Below, one piece after another: positions 1 to 12,935 of a DNA stretch of 64,000 bases; the stretch's first letter is position 1; every line of letters begins with the position of its first letter. The translations under genes were made by a program, and so were the position numbers. Under the pieces are notes generated by a model, which worked only from the letters and a program-made list of their open reading frames with translations, was not told the DNA's origin and ran no database searches. Source of the stretch: Hymenochaete sp. R1 (lineage: Eukaryota; Basidiomycota; Agaricomycetes; Hymenochaetales; Hymenochaetaceae); assembly GCA_019400425.1 (NCBI GenBank), contig JAFREE010000089.1, forward strand, positions 37,607 to 101,606. Reading direction: 5' to 3'.

Positions 1-3000
1 TTCGGCGAATGCAAATTGTGAGCGTATCACATTGAATAATGCAATCCGACACCTAAACCTACCGCTTCGCCGATACAGTCACTCATCACGGCCTATTCGA
101 GCCTTTCCAGTCTTGAAACGAAAGACGCGGATCTGTTCAGGACAAGATTTCTCCCAAGCACAATCAAGAGTTTCAGTCAGCTGCGTGGTGGTAAGCTCAA
201 AATCTTCAACGTGGTATCCGTCTTTAATCCGTTTCCAGCCATGAACTCTACCATGAAGGAGCTCGGTGAGGAACTCGGATGTCCAGCACTCATCGTGACT
301 GCCTCCACCGCTGGATACGCCGAATTCATGGACATTGAAAACCAAAGCAACCGCTCGCTTCAACCTTCAAAAATGCCTTTAAACCGTGAGGCTTCAGGAA
401 CAAGCGGTGGGAGGAATTCTGTGGATGAAAGGCTTGATGACGTAGCACGAAGACTGGCAGAAGACATAAAGAACGACGTAGAGGGAGACGATGAGGTCGA
501 AGGTGAATTTCGACCGGAGCTAAATCCATGCGCTCGAACCCAATCAACGGCAGCTGCATCGGCTGCGCCCTCAAAGTCCGGAGAAATGACAACTACCCAC
601 AATAGCGATGTGAACATGGACCGGCCTTCACCCAACGTTACTGATGTCGGAATCGTTCAACGCGACAAAAGCATCCGATTACACGATGAGAAGGCAAGTG
701 TGGGTTCCTGTGTCGAGTCCTTGAGACAGGTCTTCGATAGGTTCTGTGTCGATCAGCATGATATCCTTGTGCAGTGTCTTAGCGATGGAGAGCTGCACGG
801 CTGTGATGACACTCTACGGCTCCATGAGCCTCTTCCCTCCTTGAAGGACACTTATCAATATCAATACGTTCCGGTGTCTCTTCAAGGTCATGGTCCTCAC
901 CCTCCACCAACTTCGCCTCGACCTCGTAGGAGGCGGCGGACATGGATGGAAGACCCCGATACACCAAGCGGCTATGCCACCCCGACAACGCCCAGGGAGA
1001 AGAAAAACGATATTTTCTATGAAATGATACGGGAGAAGACGAAGTTGGAACAGTTGAGCGATGAAGTGTCTGCGGGGAGCCATCATTCGTTGACTCGCGT
1101 CTACTCATTCCTTTTTGCTATGGAGTAAGTCTTGGCAAGGTACTCATGAACATTATTCTGATGTATCCCAGGCAATTTGTAACAGAACTCGAGGGACTTT
1201 ATCATTTTGTCAAAGCAGTCCAGGGACCAGCTCTGCGTTTCCATTATTTCCCTGCCCTTGGTCGACTCCTTACAACCCCGAAAGACCTTCGACTCCTGAG
1301 AAGGACTTCTCCCGAGCATCGCAAAGGCGACCTTGAAGAACCAGGCGGATTACTTCCTGATCTCAGTGTTGCGGAGGCTTTGGCCCTTCTGGAGCACCGT
1401 CCGTATGTGCGCCAGAAGCCGTCTTTATCGCAACGCATTTATTCCGCGGAGGGATGGCTGAGAGGGCCTACAAGCGTGTACGCAGCAAAGACCGCAGCGG
1501 CAGCCTCTATTTTTTCTGTACTCATACTGCATCCCATTCCACGAACATGGTTCATCGACTTCGGGATGTTCGGTGGAGCTTTGACCATCTTTACAGCGCT
1601 TCAGCCAACGCTGTAAGCGTCACAACTTATTTATCATCGTTTATAACTAATATGCGTAAATAGAGGTCAAGGAGTTTTGACATTCCTTATTCAGGTGTCT
1701 GGGTCCGGAATAGGTTATGTTTGGGCTCTTTTCTTACTGGAGGTGAGTTGATTTCTTCCCATTCGTCTCTCGCTTTGCCTAACACATGTCCCAAGGCATT
1801 CAAGGACGTCGGAGGATATCATTTCAACCCGTAAGAAGTTCTAATGCTTACCTTCCACGATGCAAGGCTAATTGTCAGCAACGCAGTTATGGGATGGGAT
1901 GTCTTTTGTTTCCTTACGCTCTGATTTTTTACTACATATACTATCATAAACCGAAGTTCATTGTTGCCGGCATTCTTGCTTTGAATGCAGTTGGCACCTT
2001 GCTTATCACCGAATGGGTGAATGTTCAGCATTTGGGTAACAACAACTATGATTCTCCTCCATTGAGGTTTGGGAAAGCTCTAAGTACACTGGGCGTTGCA
2101 TTAAGCATCGTCGCCGTTTTCCAGGTGAGTGTCGGGTTGTGATCGAAATAAATTAAAATTTGACAATTCATTTCAGTTATTCATTTTGCGAAATCCGGCT
2201 CGAAGAACATTGCGAAAACGTATTGGCATCATGCTCTTCGCTCAGCTGAGTTACTTGACGTTGTTACAAGCCTATGTTCGTGGGAGTGAGTTGTCCCTTC
2301 CGCCCACAAGATTCTATCTTATCTCCTATCAGGCGTGCCTTCAGAATCATCCAAGAAAGCACCAGAGGCTGCAATTGTCCGGGTTACAGAAGAACTTCGT
2401 CGTAGAGAATTGAAAATACAGGCGGAGCTTATTGCTTTACGTCCACTTTTAAGGCAAGCCAGCCATTACGAAGCTATGCAGATTTGCTGACCTTTCCAAA
2501 GTTTCGCTGCAAATGAAGCACAATGGCAGAGACCTTTTCCAGTTGAAACTATCAACAAAATTCTACGTGTCAGCCAGGTCCTTCTCGGTATGTCGAATAA
2601 AATTCATCATATGATAGTCCCAATCTTACTCTATGCAATAGATCGCATGCGCGAGTCCCGCATCGCTGTTTCCTCTGAACCTTTCCCAGATAGCGTTCTA
2701 CAAAACTTCGTCCGCGTCCTCTCCCCTTATCGTCGCCGAAATAACCAAATGCTTCAACTCTCGTATTACCTCGTGGCAAGCTCTGTTCTCGCAAAGGCTC
2801 CTTTGTTACGCGAGACGCCTGTAGAGCTTGAAGCGTCGGGATATGTCACGAATTTCATACACGATATGCTGGTCCTTGCGAGTCGGTGTGCAAAGACACC
2901 TGAGGGGGCGAAAACTATTCGGAGTGGTAGTTATGCACGGTATTTTCACTATCTGACGTGCATGACGAGTTTGCATGAACCATTGAAGGTATCTCAATCT

Positions 3001-3103
3001 GATCAGTCTAAAGTGATAACCTATTCTCATTGATTTGTCATTGAAGGTGTTGGAAGATGCGTGTCGTGATCTATTTGGAGAGTTAGAAGATCATCTAGCC
3101 TGA
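1..3103 (+). CDS. ArAE_2 / DUF2421 membrane protein (3' part; start lies outside the window)
   Basis: This is the C-terminal part of a fungal membrane protein of the ArAE_2/DUF2421 type (putative ER or plasma-membrane transporter, related to fusaric-acid-resistance and brefeldin-A-sensitivity proteins). Exons joined by frame continuity are roughly 79-1124, 1172-1612, 1664-1742, 1796-1830, 1887-2124, 2177-2285, 2333-2453, 2502-2587, 2642-2988 and 3047-3103. The intron at 2454-2501 begins with GC. After a soluble, acidic and proline-rich loop (coded at about 340-1000), a second membrane half begins near 1480. It contains the family-typical segment TALQPTLGQGVLTFLIQ, split by an intron, followed by several hydrophobic helices including GCLLFPYALIFYYIYYH. 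The cytosolic DUF2421 tail ends in LEDACRDLFGELEDHLA. The 5' end is cut off by the window, so substrate and localisation cannot be judged. The family call is confident; the transport role is family inference. Confidence 0.85.
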
Positions 3104-3403
3104 GGCTAGTCAGTGTTGGTTGAGATATTTGCTTGTTCAGTTTCTTTTTTTATTCCCGGATGTTAAGGAATTTCGATCCCTTTAGATCTAGATTTCGGAT
3201 AATGATAGTTTGAAGTTTGTAGCAATAGCAATAGCACGGGTATCGATCGCACGGTCATGATTCGGGTATCTTGACAGTATCATTTCATTAGAGTATACAG
3301 ATCCTACAGTCATACATAGACGTTACAATCAACGTTTCCACTCAATATCTGATACATAATACATAACGGAATCGGAAATAGTATAAATCATGATCCCCAT
3401 TGT
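3104..3403. other. convergent 3' intergenic region
   Basis: This 300-base stretch lies between two convergent genes and is presumably occupied by their 3' untranslated regions. I see no coding signal or repeat in it. Confidence 0.6.
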
Positions 3404-4958
3404 CTATTTGTGTCCCTCATGAAATGGATTCTCAACATAATCAAGCTCATCGTCATCTTCGTCACGGCGAGCAGTGCTTGATTGCTGCGGCGTCGTTCCG
3501 AGCATGGACACCCGTTTCGGGAGCATACCAATTTTTGCTAGAAAGAGACAGACATCAATAAGCCATCATCGCCGTTGTCGTCGTCGTATAATTTATGCCA
3601 CGCACCTGGATCGACGTTTCCAGCAGGAGGCGGTCCGGCAGAGGATGGGCGGGGAGGGATGCGTTCCGAGGGAGGCACAGGCGCACTTATTGATGAAGCG
3701 GCACTTTGCTGGGACGTGAGAATGGAATTCTCCTTTACCTGAGGTTGTGACGCGGCGTCGTAGCCTTGAGAGCCGCGATATTCATTATATTGTGGATTTT
3801 CATTCACAGTATTCGGTGCGTAGTACTGTTCACGGCTCTGCTTCTGAGGGTCTGGGACCTGGCTTCCACTGCCCGGTCCACCAGTAGTACCAGAGCCCCA
3901 AGACGTTTGGTTGGAAGCGCCGGAAGAGTTTCTGCATTTTACGTTAATAAAAGTAAGGTACGAAGTATCAAAACTTACCGATTCTGGTCAAACTCCTGCA
4001 TCTTAGCCTTCACTTTCCCTACAAATGATGCGAATGTTTTCTTCCCGGCTGAAAGAAAGCCCATCAGTAACGAAATACAAATGCAGCCTTCAAATGTCTG
4101 ACTTTCTGCGAACTTGGTGAATTGCTCCTGCACCTCCGTCATTGTGTCCCGCCCTCCTTGCTCGTCATTCCATTGACCTTGACCTTGACCCTGAACTTGT
4201 CGATTTCCCTGGTATGGCCCCTGCCTCTGATCAAAAGGTATTTGATAGTACTGATTCCGATTCTGTGCGTCCCATTGGGCTTGGCCATGACGTTGTTGAT
4301 CTTCCAACATTAAACGACGAGCGAGTTGCTCGTCGAGTTCACTTTGAGACTTTAAGGGTGTTGATTAAGCTATCCACTGAATTTATTTATGTGAAAAACT
4401 CACGGGTGCACTCTCGGTTTGCGATACGTAGTCTGGATCACTCATACCCAGCAAAACATCCGCAGCACGCTCTTGGTCACCTCCGACTGAACCTAGTACA
4501 GACTCTCTACACAGGCATAAGAACCGGGTGAATGACTGATACCAATTTAGGATTAAATACTGAAGATCTTACAGAATAGCTGTATCGAAGTCCGGAAACA
4601 TGGCCTTCAAACTCTCCACTTCGGGATTGACAGCTTCAGCGTGCTCGGTAGCTTCAGTTGCTGTTGGCCTTGCTGGCAATCCAGGCGTCCTCTCCTCAAG
4701 AGCAGAGCTGGGAGGATCGGTTGGGCTTGAGAAGGGATTAGACTCCATGCCTTCAGGATCAGGAAAACCAGTGTTGTCATGCGAGGCCGATGGCATGGGC
4801 TTTGTTCCGCTCCCTGGCATCGCGTCGTAGCCAGACAACTGAGTCGTATGCTCATTCTCAGCTGCGACAGTCGGCGTTGTAATCGGTGCAGTGCTTTGAT
4901 CAGTGGAACTGACAGTATTATCATGCTCGCTAGTTTCTCTGGTATCCAAGTTCGTCAT
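3404..4958 (-). CDS. CUE-domain protein (Cue5-like ubiquitin-binding protein)
   Basis: Five exons (4958-4573, 4506-4404, 4349-3979, 3931-3606, 3537-3404) join in frame to a protein of about 440 residues. Residues about 111-153 form a CUE domain: it has the MFP signature at about 120-122 (LKAMFPDF), the middle SVLGSVGGDQERAADVLL and the closing GMSDPD. CUE domains bind ubiquitin. In yeast Cue5 and its relatives they deliver ubiquitylated cargo to autophagy, so that role is inferred here. Before the domain is a Ser/Thr/Pro-rich region. After it come a short charged helix (LDEQLARRLMLEDQQR), a Gln/Gly-rich low-complexity stretch, a segment suited to a coiled coil (FASFVGKVKAKMQEF), and a C-terminal tail ending DDDELDYVENPFHEGHK. 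I see no canonical [WFY]xx[LIV] Atg8-binding motif in that tail. The start is the ATG at 4958; an upstream in-frame ATG at 5054 adds only a basic leader and is less likely. Confidence 0.85.
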
Positions 4959-5209
4959 GTTGAGTATTGTCGTCTTTCGTGGTCGTGGTCGCTGCGTAAG
5001 ATGTATGCGCAGCAGCATTTGGCTCACGTTGTCAAATGCGATGATGATGATCACGTGGTCGAACCTTACTTCGCGTTTCTTATTTTTAGCTTCTTTTAGA
5101 AAAGGCTATGTAAATAAATAAATGACTTTTTATTTCTTTCTAGGGATTATTTTGTCTCATCTATAGTATAAGTTATTCAGTAATAGAGGATTCTTTGTCG
5201 AAGGTCAGG

Positions 5210-7355
5210 CTATGGAAGGGCATCTTCCACTTTGAGCGCTTCCTGGCCTACGGACAAGAAGTTCATGCATCATCCTCATGCAAGTTGATAAAATCGAACT
5301 TACAGAAGACAAGGAACAACTCGTCTGGGCCAGCACAGCGGTAAAGCACATTAGCTAGGCGATCAACTAGCGATCCAATTAAAATCAGATCCCTCTCAGA
5401 CTCATATGTCTTCGCACCTTCTCTCAAGTGACCTTCGGAGGTAAGCAAGATATTCGCGGCTGTAGAACCAATAAACTTCATACATAGAAATAAGCTGACA
5501 GATAATTGAGAATAGACGGCGCATACGTACTGCGAGAATGGGATCAAAGACCTTCAACTGTTCATCAGCTCCTTGCGATATCAAGTCCAAAATGGCGAGC
5601 AGTTCCTCGGCATGTTTAATAATTACTCTAGCTTTGTCTCGACCTCCTTCCTGTCGAGCTGAGTGAAGGTGCAGCATTGCAGCATGAGCTAGACAATGCG
5701 ATACAGCTAGTTTGTCACGCCAATGTTTGGGCATTGGCGACTGGCTGGAGAAAGCCTGATCGAGCGGAAGTAGTTGCTCCGCAAAGCTGGCAGTCACTTT
5801 TGCTAAATTTTTGACTTCCCTTTCAATACTAAGCTGGTCAGTGGAGAGTCGTGCTTTTCAGAGGCAAATTTTAGCATTGTGAATAGATGAACGAAATTTC
5901 TTTTACCTTGCAGGCTAGCGGCCCGTTCATACAAAACAGAAGCTTGAGCACGACATGTCGCAAATGATACCTCATCAGTATTCTGTGTCGTAGAAACACC
6001 TCCGGAAAGGAAACGTCGAACTGTGTTACCTGAACTCGGTGCATTGATCTGGTAGTAAATTGAAATCAGCTTAAACATGGAAACATACTTGGCAGATATC
6101 ATGCTGCAATGAAACGCACCCGATCAGAATCACTTGGCCACGGTGCATCAATCTGCACCCCATGACTCGCGTCATCGTTGAGCGATCGAGCTACGTTAAG
6201 TGCAGCACTCCAACATCTATCGAGGCTAAAGACTTCCCAGAACACGCGTATTCTTTCCTCCGTCTCATGAACATTCCTGGCCGGAGGAAGCTCCCAAGTC
6301 AATCCAATGCCACCAACAGACTGAGGAGACATAGGACGTCGCTGCCCTGTTGTATGACCAGCGTGATGAAGCCCACAGCTCATAGACAACGTTACTGCGG
6401 AACTGGTGTGATACCGACCTTCGATCATCTGTCCAGAACAGAAAAAGTACTGAGCAAGGAGTATTTCTGCCTGTATTGCTTGCATGCGGCGTCTACCAAC
6501 GATAATAGGCTGACAAAAAAGAATTAAAAATACTCAAAATGAATTCTCGGCATTGGCTTACATTTTCCACGATTACTTGGGAATCGTCCTGGAAGGCAAG
6601 TTTTGCTTTCTGAACGAAAGCCTCTTCTCGGAGTTTCAGCTCTGACGCAAGGGTTAGACGTATTCCCCAAGCGAAAACAATACTCAAGAGCGCGTCATGC
6701 GGACGAGACGGGTGCGCTGGAGGTAGTCCGGCCTCGTTCTTAAATCGTTCCGCATCCAATGCAAAACCAAGACTCGCGGAATGGGCAAAGAATATGTTTA
6801 TACTAGTGGAAATTATCAGCGAGATAGCTTATGAAGAATAGAAAACGGTATTTCGTACAGAGTGTCAGTGATTTGAACTGGTAAAACTTCTTGCTCCCAA
6901 ATAGAACTAGCGAATGCTGGCGGAGTAATCATTCTAGCTCTTGGCACAGAAGCTCTTGCATAAGGATGGCTAAGAATGACTTGTTCCGAGCCTCCCTGAT
7001 TCTTTCTTCCCTCAAGCTCTCTAATACGAGCTTCAAGCTCCACAATGTTCTCTTCGAGCATTTGTGTTCTGGTTACGGACTGAGTATCGGTGTACTCACA
7101 GTCCTCCTGTCTGTGCGCTTGAATGCACGGAGTACACACTGGACGAACACTGTCACAGCGCTAATTTCAAAATGAATCAATAACTTCCTGCGCTGAGAAT
7201 AGAAATCTTATAGCACCATTTTTCGACGCCTGGACACGAATAGGATGTATTAGAGTAAAAAATGGATTTAATCATGAAGGGACACACCTGCAACGTATAC
7301 AAGCCTTTCCTCGTTGTAGTGAAGGGATGCCTCGATTGAGAATAGATTCAGCCAT
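5210..7355 (-). CDS. Zn2Cys6 (fungal-specific) transcription factor
   Basis: The gene starts at the ATG at 7355 (MAESILNRGIPSLQRGK). It encodes a complete binuclear zinc cluster: CIRCRRRKMRC, then DSVRPVC, CTPC and IQAHRQEDC, giving the C-x2-C-x6-C-x6-C-x2-C-x8-C pattern. The cluster is spread over the first three exons. A leucine-rich coiled coil follows (MLEENIVELEARIRELEG) as the usual dimerisation element. Downstream exons (about 6759-6493, 6485-6099, 6095-5803, 5797-5517, 5443-5304, 5247-5210) carry the fungal-specific middle homology region, including FWEVFSLDRCWSAALN. The protein should be a nuclear DNA-binding regulator; its targets cannot be inferred. Two splice sites are weak: the donor inside the zinc cluster reads GTGCTA, and the donor before the MHR is either GTACGA or GTTTTC (both keep frame). 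The last intron (5303-5248) moves the stop to 5210; ignoring it would stop at 5263. Confidence 0.85.
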
Positions 7356-8539
7356 CGCTATGAAGAGTACTGCGAAATATAACTTGGAGTTCTCTTGCTT
7401 CAACGACTTCTGCCTTCTAACCAGCAAAACACTCGCTCTTATACCATAACCTCGATCCTGTAGCGTTCAACTGAAGTTTGCGTAGTTCGAGTCACACGGC
7501 TGACAAACTTCAACCATGGACCAGTTCATGACAGAGCGGAAACCTCCACGACAATTCGCTCCGAGCACGATATCAAAATCCGCTGAAGTTTCAAGGTTGT
7601 TCTCGGATTCGGTAGGGCAGCAATGTCTGCATTTTTTTTCGGGACGGCCACATCGGAGATGCATGAATACGATAGGGACCACTGAGAAAGCACAGCTCCC
7701 GGGTCGGGTTGTGACAAAGCAAGTCAAGAAGAACAAGATTGACGCAAGGCAAGGCAAAGAAGACAGGACAATGTCGCACTGGACGCAAATAGGTCCATGC
7801 CGATGCAAATTTAGCAACAAGTAGAAACTTTAAGCTCAGCGATCCCTTCCGTAGGAGCTCAAGCAACGTCTTGTTCCGAAGTTGGGTGAGTGGCGTCTTA
7901 CGCGGACCAACAAGGCAGACGCAAAGAAGAAGCATGAGCGCCTAAAATCTTAGCTGAAAAACGCTCCTATTCCCACGGTACAAACCTTTTTCATCCGTCC
8001 CTTTCGGACCCTTGCAGTGCCAATGCCCTTGCTCTCAATCACCAATTTTCAACCTTTGCGACTTATATATCCTGACTGTGTCGAGCAGTTTTGGTCTGAA
8101 GCATCCAGAATATTCTCTTGGGTTCCAGTATGGTTGGTTGATCGATCAAGGTTCGATACAATTTATTCTACCACTTTTCACTAAACAAGAGAACTTCATG
8201 TAGCCAATCAGAATCGTCCCGTTTACCACCGACCCTCAAAATAGGCATTTCTTGACATCATCGACACTTACCGGATCGCACCGACGAGAATTCAATATAC
8301 TACATGCCCGAGAGGCAGTATGAAGATGCCGAGTAGATGAGCTATTTCGTACAGTACATTCCACAAAAAAAGACACAGACCAAGAAACACAACAATGGGC
8401 TCCACACGGAAAGAAACAAAAAATACCAAAAAAATTGACATATCCGCAGCACAGCGACACAGATGTTCTTCCACCTCTATGAAACGGTCATGCGAGCCCA
8501 TAATCTGACAAATCCATCGTCATCGCATCTCTATCCAGG
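7356..8539. other. intergenic region, no gene recognised
   Basis: This is about 1.2 kb between the start of the Zn2Cys6 factor and the 3' end of the glycosyltransferase gene. Open frames here (for example 7516-7824 and 8236-8460) lack family features and look like chance. It should hold the promoter of the regulator and the 3' untranslated region of the neighbour. Confidence 0.5.
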
Positions 8540-10920
8540 CTAATGACCCTTGCGTACTCGAGGAGGAGACTGGAGAGTCGACAACAGGTCAGATTGTGGA
8601 TCAATTAGCTCGTCGACTGGTACTTGCCGGAACATATACGCAGTTGCATCTTCCTGCCTCCAGTATGTTTTTGCCCAATGGCTACCCTCGAGGGCTATTT
8701 TCTTCGCCAATTCATCATGGTTTCCCTCACCCATGATGTCTCCCCGGAAGAAGAGGAAAGTGTCATAAAGGTCTGAATAATCAAGGTCGATTGGTACATA
8801 GTGCACCTGTGTTTCAGGATAATTTGTCAGATTCATTCGTAGCTGGAAACTATAACAATTGAGCGTACCCATGGCTGGATTCTGTCGACAAACCTGAAAG
8901 TAGATGACCAATTCAGTGAAAAAGGAGATGACGAAGAAAAAAAAGGACAAACCATTCAGGGTAGGAAGTGCTCTTAAAAATTAGCGAGTTACTCGCCATC
9001 AAGCGTTTAAAGCGCGAAGACCATCCGTTACCGTCGACCTTCGGAGGGTTTTTAGTACCTGGGATGCACTGGCCGAACTATTCCGGAGGCGATGCTTACA
9101 TCAATAACGTATTTGTAACGACTCGAATCATGAGTGTCCATGTATCTCCTCCAGTCGTACTCATTGCGCAATTCCGTACAGGAAGGCTCTTCACATTGTA
9201 CAACATTTCCAGAAAATGCGACGTCCATAATTGCGGGGTTGAGTCGTACCCTTGGCCATTTCTCGCCCTCACCAACTTGATCGTCTCCCTCTCCTGCTCG
9301 CGGCGGGCGAAGTACCGTAATATCTCCGTCGACCGTGTTTGCCATGTCTACGAGTCGCAAACGCTGAGACTGGCGCCAACGTGTATTCGGGGTTGCCATC
9401 ATCCCAGTATTCCCACCTCGCCAAAGGAGCCGTTCGTCGTACTTCTCTTCCCAAGGAATATCAGTGCGCTCTTCACCCCATCCTGAAGGTGGGATCGGGA
9501 GCAGATCATAGTGCATAGGAGAGATTGAAGATGAAAATTGGGGTACGAGGAAACGATGTGGGGTTGGACCTTCGTAATGGGAAAGATATTGGCCGTTGAT
9601 AAAGAGATGAGAAGGGTGTTGGCAAGGGTCCATCGACTTTCGGTGGTCGTGTATGAATGTCTTCTTTTTCTTGCGGAGTAGTTCAGGTGGAACTGGGGAG
9701 TAAAAGTCCAGAGGTTTCCTGTGTGCCGGTGTATCAGGCCTGCAGGCCGATAACCAACCGTGCTTGATGGGCGGCGGTCCTTCAATGTCAATAACTTTGA
9801 AAAGTTCAAGTTCGAATAGCTCGGAGAGACAGTGATATGCATGAGACTCACAGGTTCCTTTTGCGGCTGCTTCCCTTGCTTCATCGAGCAACTCCCAGTC
9901 TGCACTGAGATTGGGGGTATCACCCGGGGAGATGATAGCTCTGAACGACGGGAGATCATCTTCTACGTCTAATAAGATGCTAAGGCGGTCCTTGAGTGCT
10001 TCTGCGAACATGTCTGCTTGATCCTCTGGCATGCCGTTCTTCAGAATTTTGATTCGTCTCCCGGAGTCTTTTCCAAAGACCATAACCGGAACGTCGCTGT
10101 GATCTTCCCAGTCTGACATGATACGTCGTAAATCGAGAGGTGCGATTCCCCAGAAGGGTTCTAGTCGTTCGTGGATGATATCGTACTCATCGGGGAGTTG
10201 AATATTATTTTCCTGCACATATTCCCACCTTTAGGAAGTAACGAGTCAGTCCAAAGAAAGAAGTCCAACCTGAGAGGGAGTAATACCATTTGTCAAAACC
10301 TTTTGGTGGAGCACGCTTGTACCGCCGGACGTATTCCTACAATGAATGTCAGAGAATGATTCACGATAGGATATGCTAATGCTTACCTGGACGGCATCTT
10401 GCAACGTCGCGCTGACCTTTCGCTGCTTTGCACGCCATGCTGCCTCTGCCTTTGCGATGAGATGAAACACAGGATGCGTCCCATTCGGGTTAACTTCCAG
10501 CAATCCGTCCAATCGATAACGGTGCTTGGCCGGGGAAAGCTTCTTTGTTTTCGGCTTCAAGACCTCAGGTGGGTTTGCCTTGTCCGCGATTGTAGCCGTG
10601 GGCTTGTTAGGATTTCCAGAGGAAGATATGCTTGACCATAGATAGAGCCCGGCTATGCAGAATACGAGCAGACCGATGTTGTTTCGACTGAAAACCCCCG
10701 CCTTCGACTTGCGAGAACGTGTTCCAAAGAGCGCAGTCCACAGCCAAACACGAATCTTCGTACCAATGCTCTTGCAATCGTCTTCGTCGTCAAATCCCTG
10801 GCCATCCGTTTCCTTCGGCGAACGGAAGTCATGCTTGCGCAAAGTCTTCATCTCCGTCGCGAAGTCGCCCGAGAAGGAGGGGAGATGACCTCCCCTATTT
10901 CTGCCCGACACGCTTGACAT
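8540..10920 (-). CDS. glycosyltransferase family 90 (CAP10-like), type II membrane protein
   Basis: The joined protein is about 690 residues from the ATG at 10920. After a cytosolic, basic and acidic N-terminus of about 90 residues there is one membrane anchor ([17 protein letters not shown]), giving the type II topology expected of a Golgi enzyme. The lumenal part has family hallmarks in order: [20 protein letters not shown], the CEEPSCTE segment, [55 protein letters not shown], and [20 protein letters not shown]. Intact introns separate these pieces, including two just downstream of the VID motif and one inside a Trp codon. GT90 members include the cryptococcal xylosyltransferases and Cap10, so transfer of xylose or a similar sugar to a cell-wall or capsule-type glycan is family inference; donor and acceptor are unknown here. 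It is divergent from the HAD gene at 11161, with a 240-bp shared promoter. Confidence 0.92.
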
Positions 10921-11024
10921 CGTTGTGGGTTGTCGCCAGAAGGCCCCAGAGAAGGCCTGAGGTCTTAAGGAGTGAGAAAAAGACGCCCATGTCCTCGCCG
11001 TGCCTACATTTGGGACACTTCGGC

Positions 11025-11046
11025 AACTAGTACTAGTCGACGTTGA
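11025..11046. promoter_or_regulatory. palindrome in a divergent promoter
   Basis: A 12-bp perfect palindrome (ACTAGTACTAGT) sits inside a longer imperfect one with CAAC/GTTG ends. It lies midway between the divergent GT90 and HAD genes (starts at 10920 and 11161). This position suits a regulator binding site, but no function is shown. Similar cores occur near 24905 and 30045. Confidence 0.3.
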
Positions 11047-11160
11047 GTGTATGGCAATCAAACAATCGATGATTCCAATTCATTTCAAGAACAAGGACAC
11101 CACGCGTACGCGGAACGCCCGCCGCGATCTGCCCCGTTCGAATCTTTCTCTCTTACGCCC

Positions 11161-12935
11161 ATGGTTTCTGTTGCTGCCTGGAGGACACAACTCTGGGCAT
11201 TTCGGTCAACAAGTAACACTGGGTATGGTCTTGCATTGCAGGCGAGATGGAAAACTACCTCATCGGTGAAGAATATATGTAAGCAGAGGACACGCTTCAG
11301 CTGGCATGTGTCAAGCTAACGTTTCTGTTCAGCTGGTTCGCTGGCTTTGCAGAATCGACCTCCTCTGGCCTTCGCATTTGACATAGTGAGTGATTGTTAG
11401 GATAGAGTTCGAGTATTTATTGACATATGTCTTCAAGGATGGTGTCCTCCTGAGAGGAAACGAGCCTATACCTTCGGCTTCGGAGACATTACGATCTCTT
11501 TCAGATGGCGACAACGAGCTTGGTATGTGAGTCTAGTAGTACAATTTGAGCACAACAATCGACTCATGCACTACGTCTAGAACGATTCCCTATGTGCTCG
11601 TTAGTCGTCTAAAATCTATAGTGTTTTGCGTATCGATTTTCTGTGGCAGATAACTAATGGAGGAGGATTGTCGGAAGCTAAGAGGTGCAAGGACTTGTCT
11701 CTTGCTCTGAAGCAAAATGTATGTAAACAATTCTTTGACCGAATATATTCAACTAAATTTAACCTTTGAGTAAGATACCGGTTTCTCGATTTATGCAGTC
11801 CCATACCGTCTTGAAGTCTGTCGTTTCCGAGTACGCCGATAAAAGCGTGCTCGTGTTAGGAGGAAAACCTGGCGATGTTCCAAAAGTAGCACAAGAGTAC
11901 GTCTCATCCTTGTTTCGTAATGGTCAATGTTTCGGAATTGAGAATATGGTTTTTTTTGTAGTTATGGCTTCCGAAAGGCATATTCGTCGCTAGATGTTTT
12001 GAACTGGAACGAAAGGTACGAGCTTCCTTAAAATTATCTTTATTTTCCTGAACGCATCATTACAAGTGCTTGGCCTTATCATACCCTTTCCGCAGAGGAA
12101 CATGCGGCCGTGAAGGTGCGCGTCGGTGATTAATACCGGAGCATCCACCTACTAATTATCTCGTGCTCGCATGAAGTCTCGACAAGCTACTACAGATTCA
12201 GCATTTTATTGCTCGCCTTTCAATCCAGCTGACCGGATCGAAGCAATCTTCGTCTTCCATGATCCTCGCAATTGGGCTCTAGATATCCAAGTCATGTGCG
12301 ATATTCTTCAGAACAACGGCTATGTCTTACCCAAGCTTGCGGATGAGCCACCGCCTCAGAATCCAGTGAAGCTCGTATTTTGCAACCCCGATTTGCTATG
12401 GGGTACGAATTACCCTTTGCCGCGACTGGGTCAAGGTGCATTCAGGTTAGCTTTCCAGTCGGTTTTCAAGGCCTTGACCGGTAGAAAGTATCCATACGTG
12501 CAATATGGGAAACCTACGAAAGAGACATATGCCTTCGCTGAGTCGATGGTGAAAAATTACCTTCAAAACGAAGTCTGGAAGGGTGACGACAAGAGTGAGC
12601 ACATGCCGAAGATGTCTGTATTTAATTTCCCGTGTTGTATACGATCTCAAGCTGACCTGAACATCGTCAAGGTACATGATTGGAGGTACAGTTTAGATTT
12701 GGAACACCGACAAATTATTTCTGACTCTTCGCTCATAGATAACCCGGAATCCGATATTGCTGGTGCCGTAGCCAAGGGTTGGAACTCCGTTCTGGTACAG
12801 ACGGGAGTTTATAAACGTTCAGACGGTCCTCCAAAACATACGCCGGATTTTATCGCAGTTGATGTCAAAGATGCTGTTCAGTGGGCTATTAGACGAGAAG
12901 TGCGACGGCTTGCAGCGGACGGGAAGGCTTCTTGA
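11161..12935 (+). CDS. mitochondrial HAD-superfamily IIA hydrolase (CECR5/YKR070W type)
   Basis: This multi-exon gene encodes a protein of about 400 residues. The chosen ATG (11161) opens a basic, Ser/Thr/Trp-rich leader without acids (MVSVAAWRTQLWAFRSTSNT...) typical of a mitochondrial presequence. The HAD motif I is split by an intron: FAFDI then DGVLLRGNEPIP, with the nucleophile Asp and the DxDGVL form of subclass IIA. Motif II is VLITNGGGLSEAKRC. The cap region contains MQSHTVLKSVVSEYADKSVL and VLGGKPGDVPKVAQ. The distal acid motif DNPESDIAGAVAKGWNSVLV and the ending LVQTGVYK are well kept. It matches the TIGR01456-like CECR5 group, whose substrates are not firmly known, so only a phosphatase-type chemistry can be proposed. 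Exons in the middle (about 11446-12100) are very short. Confidence 0.88.
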
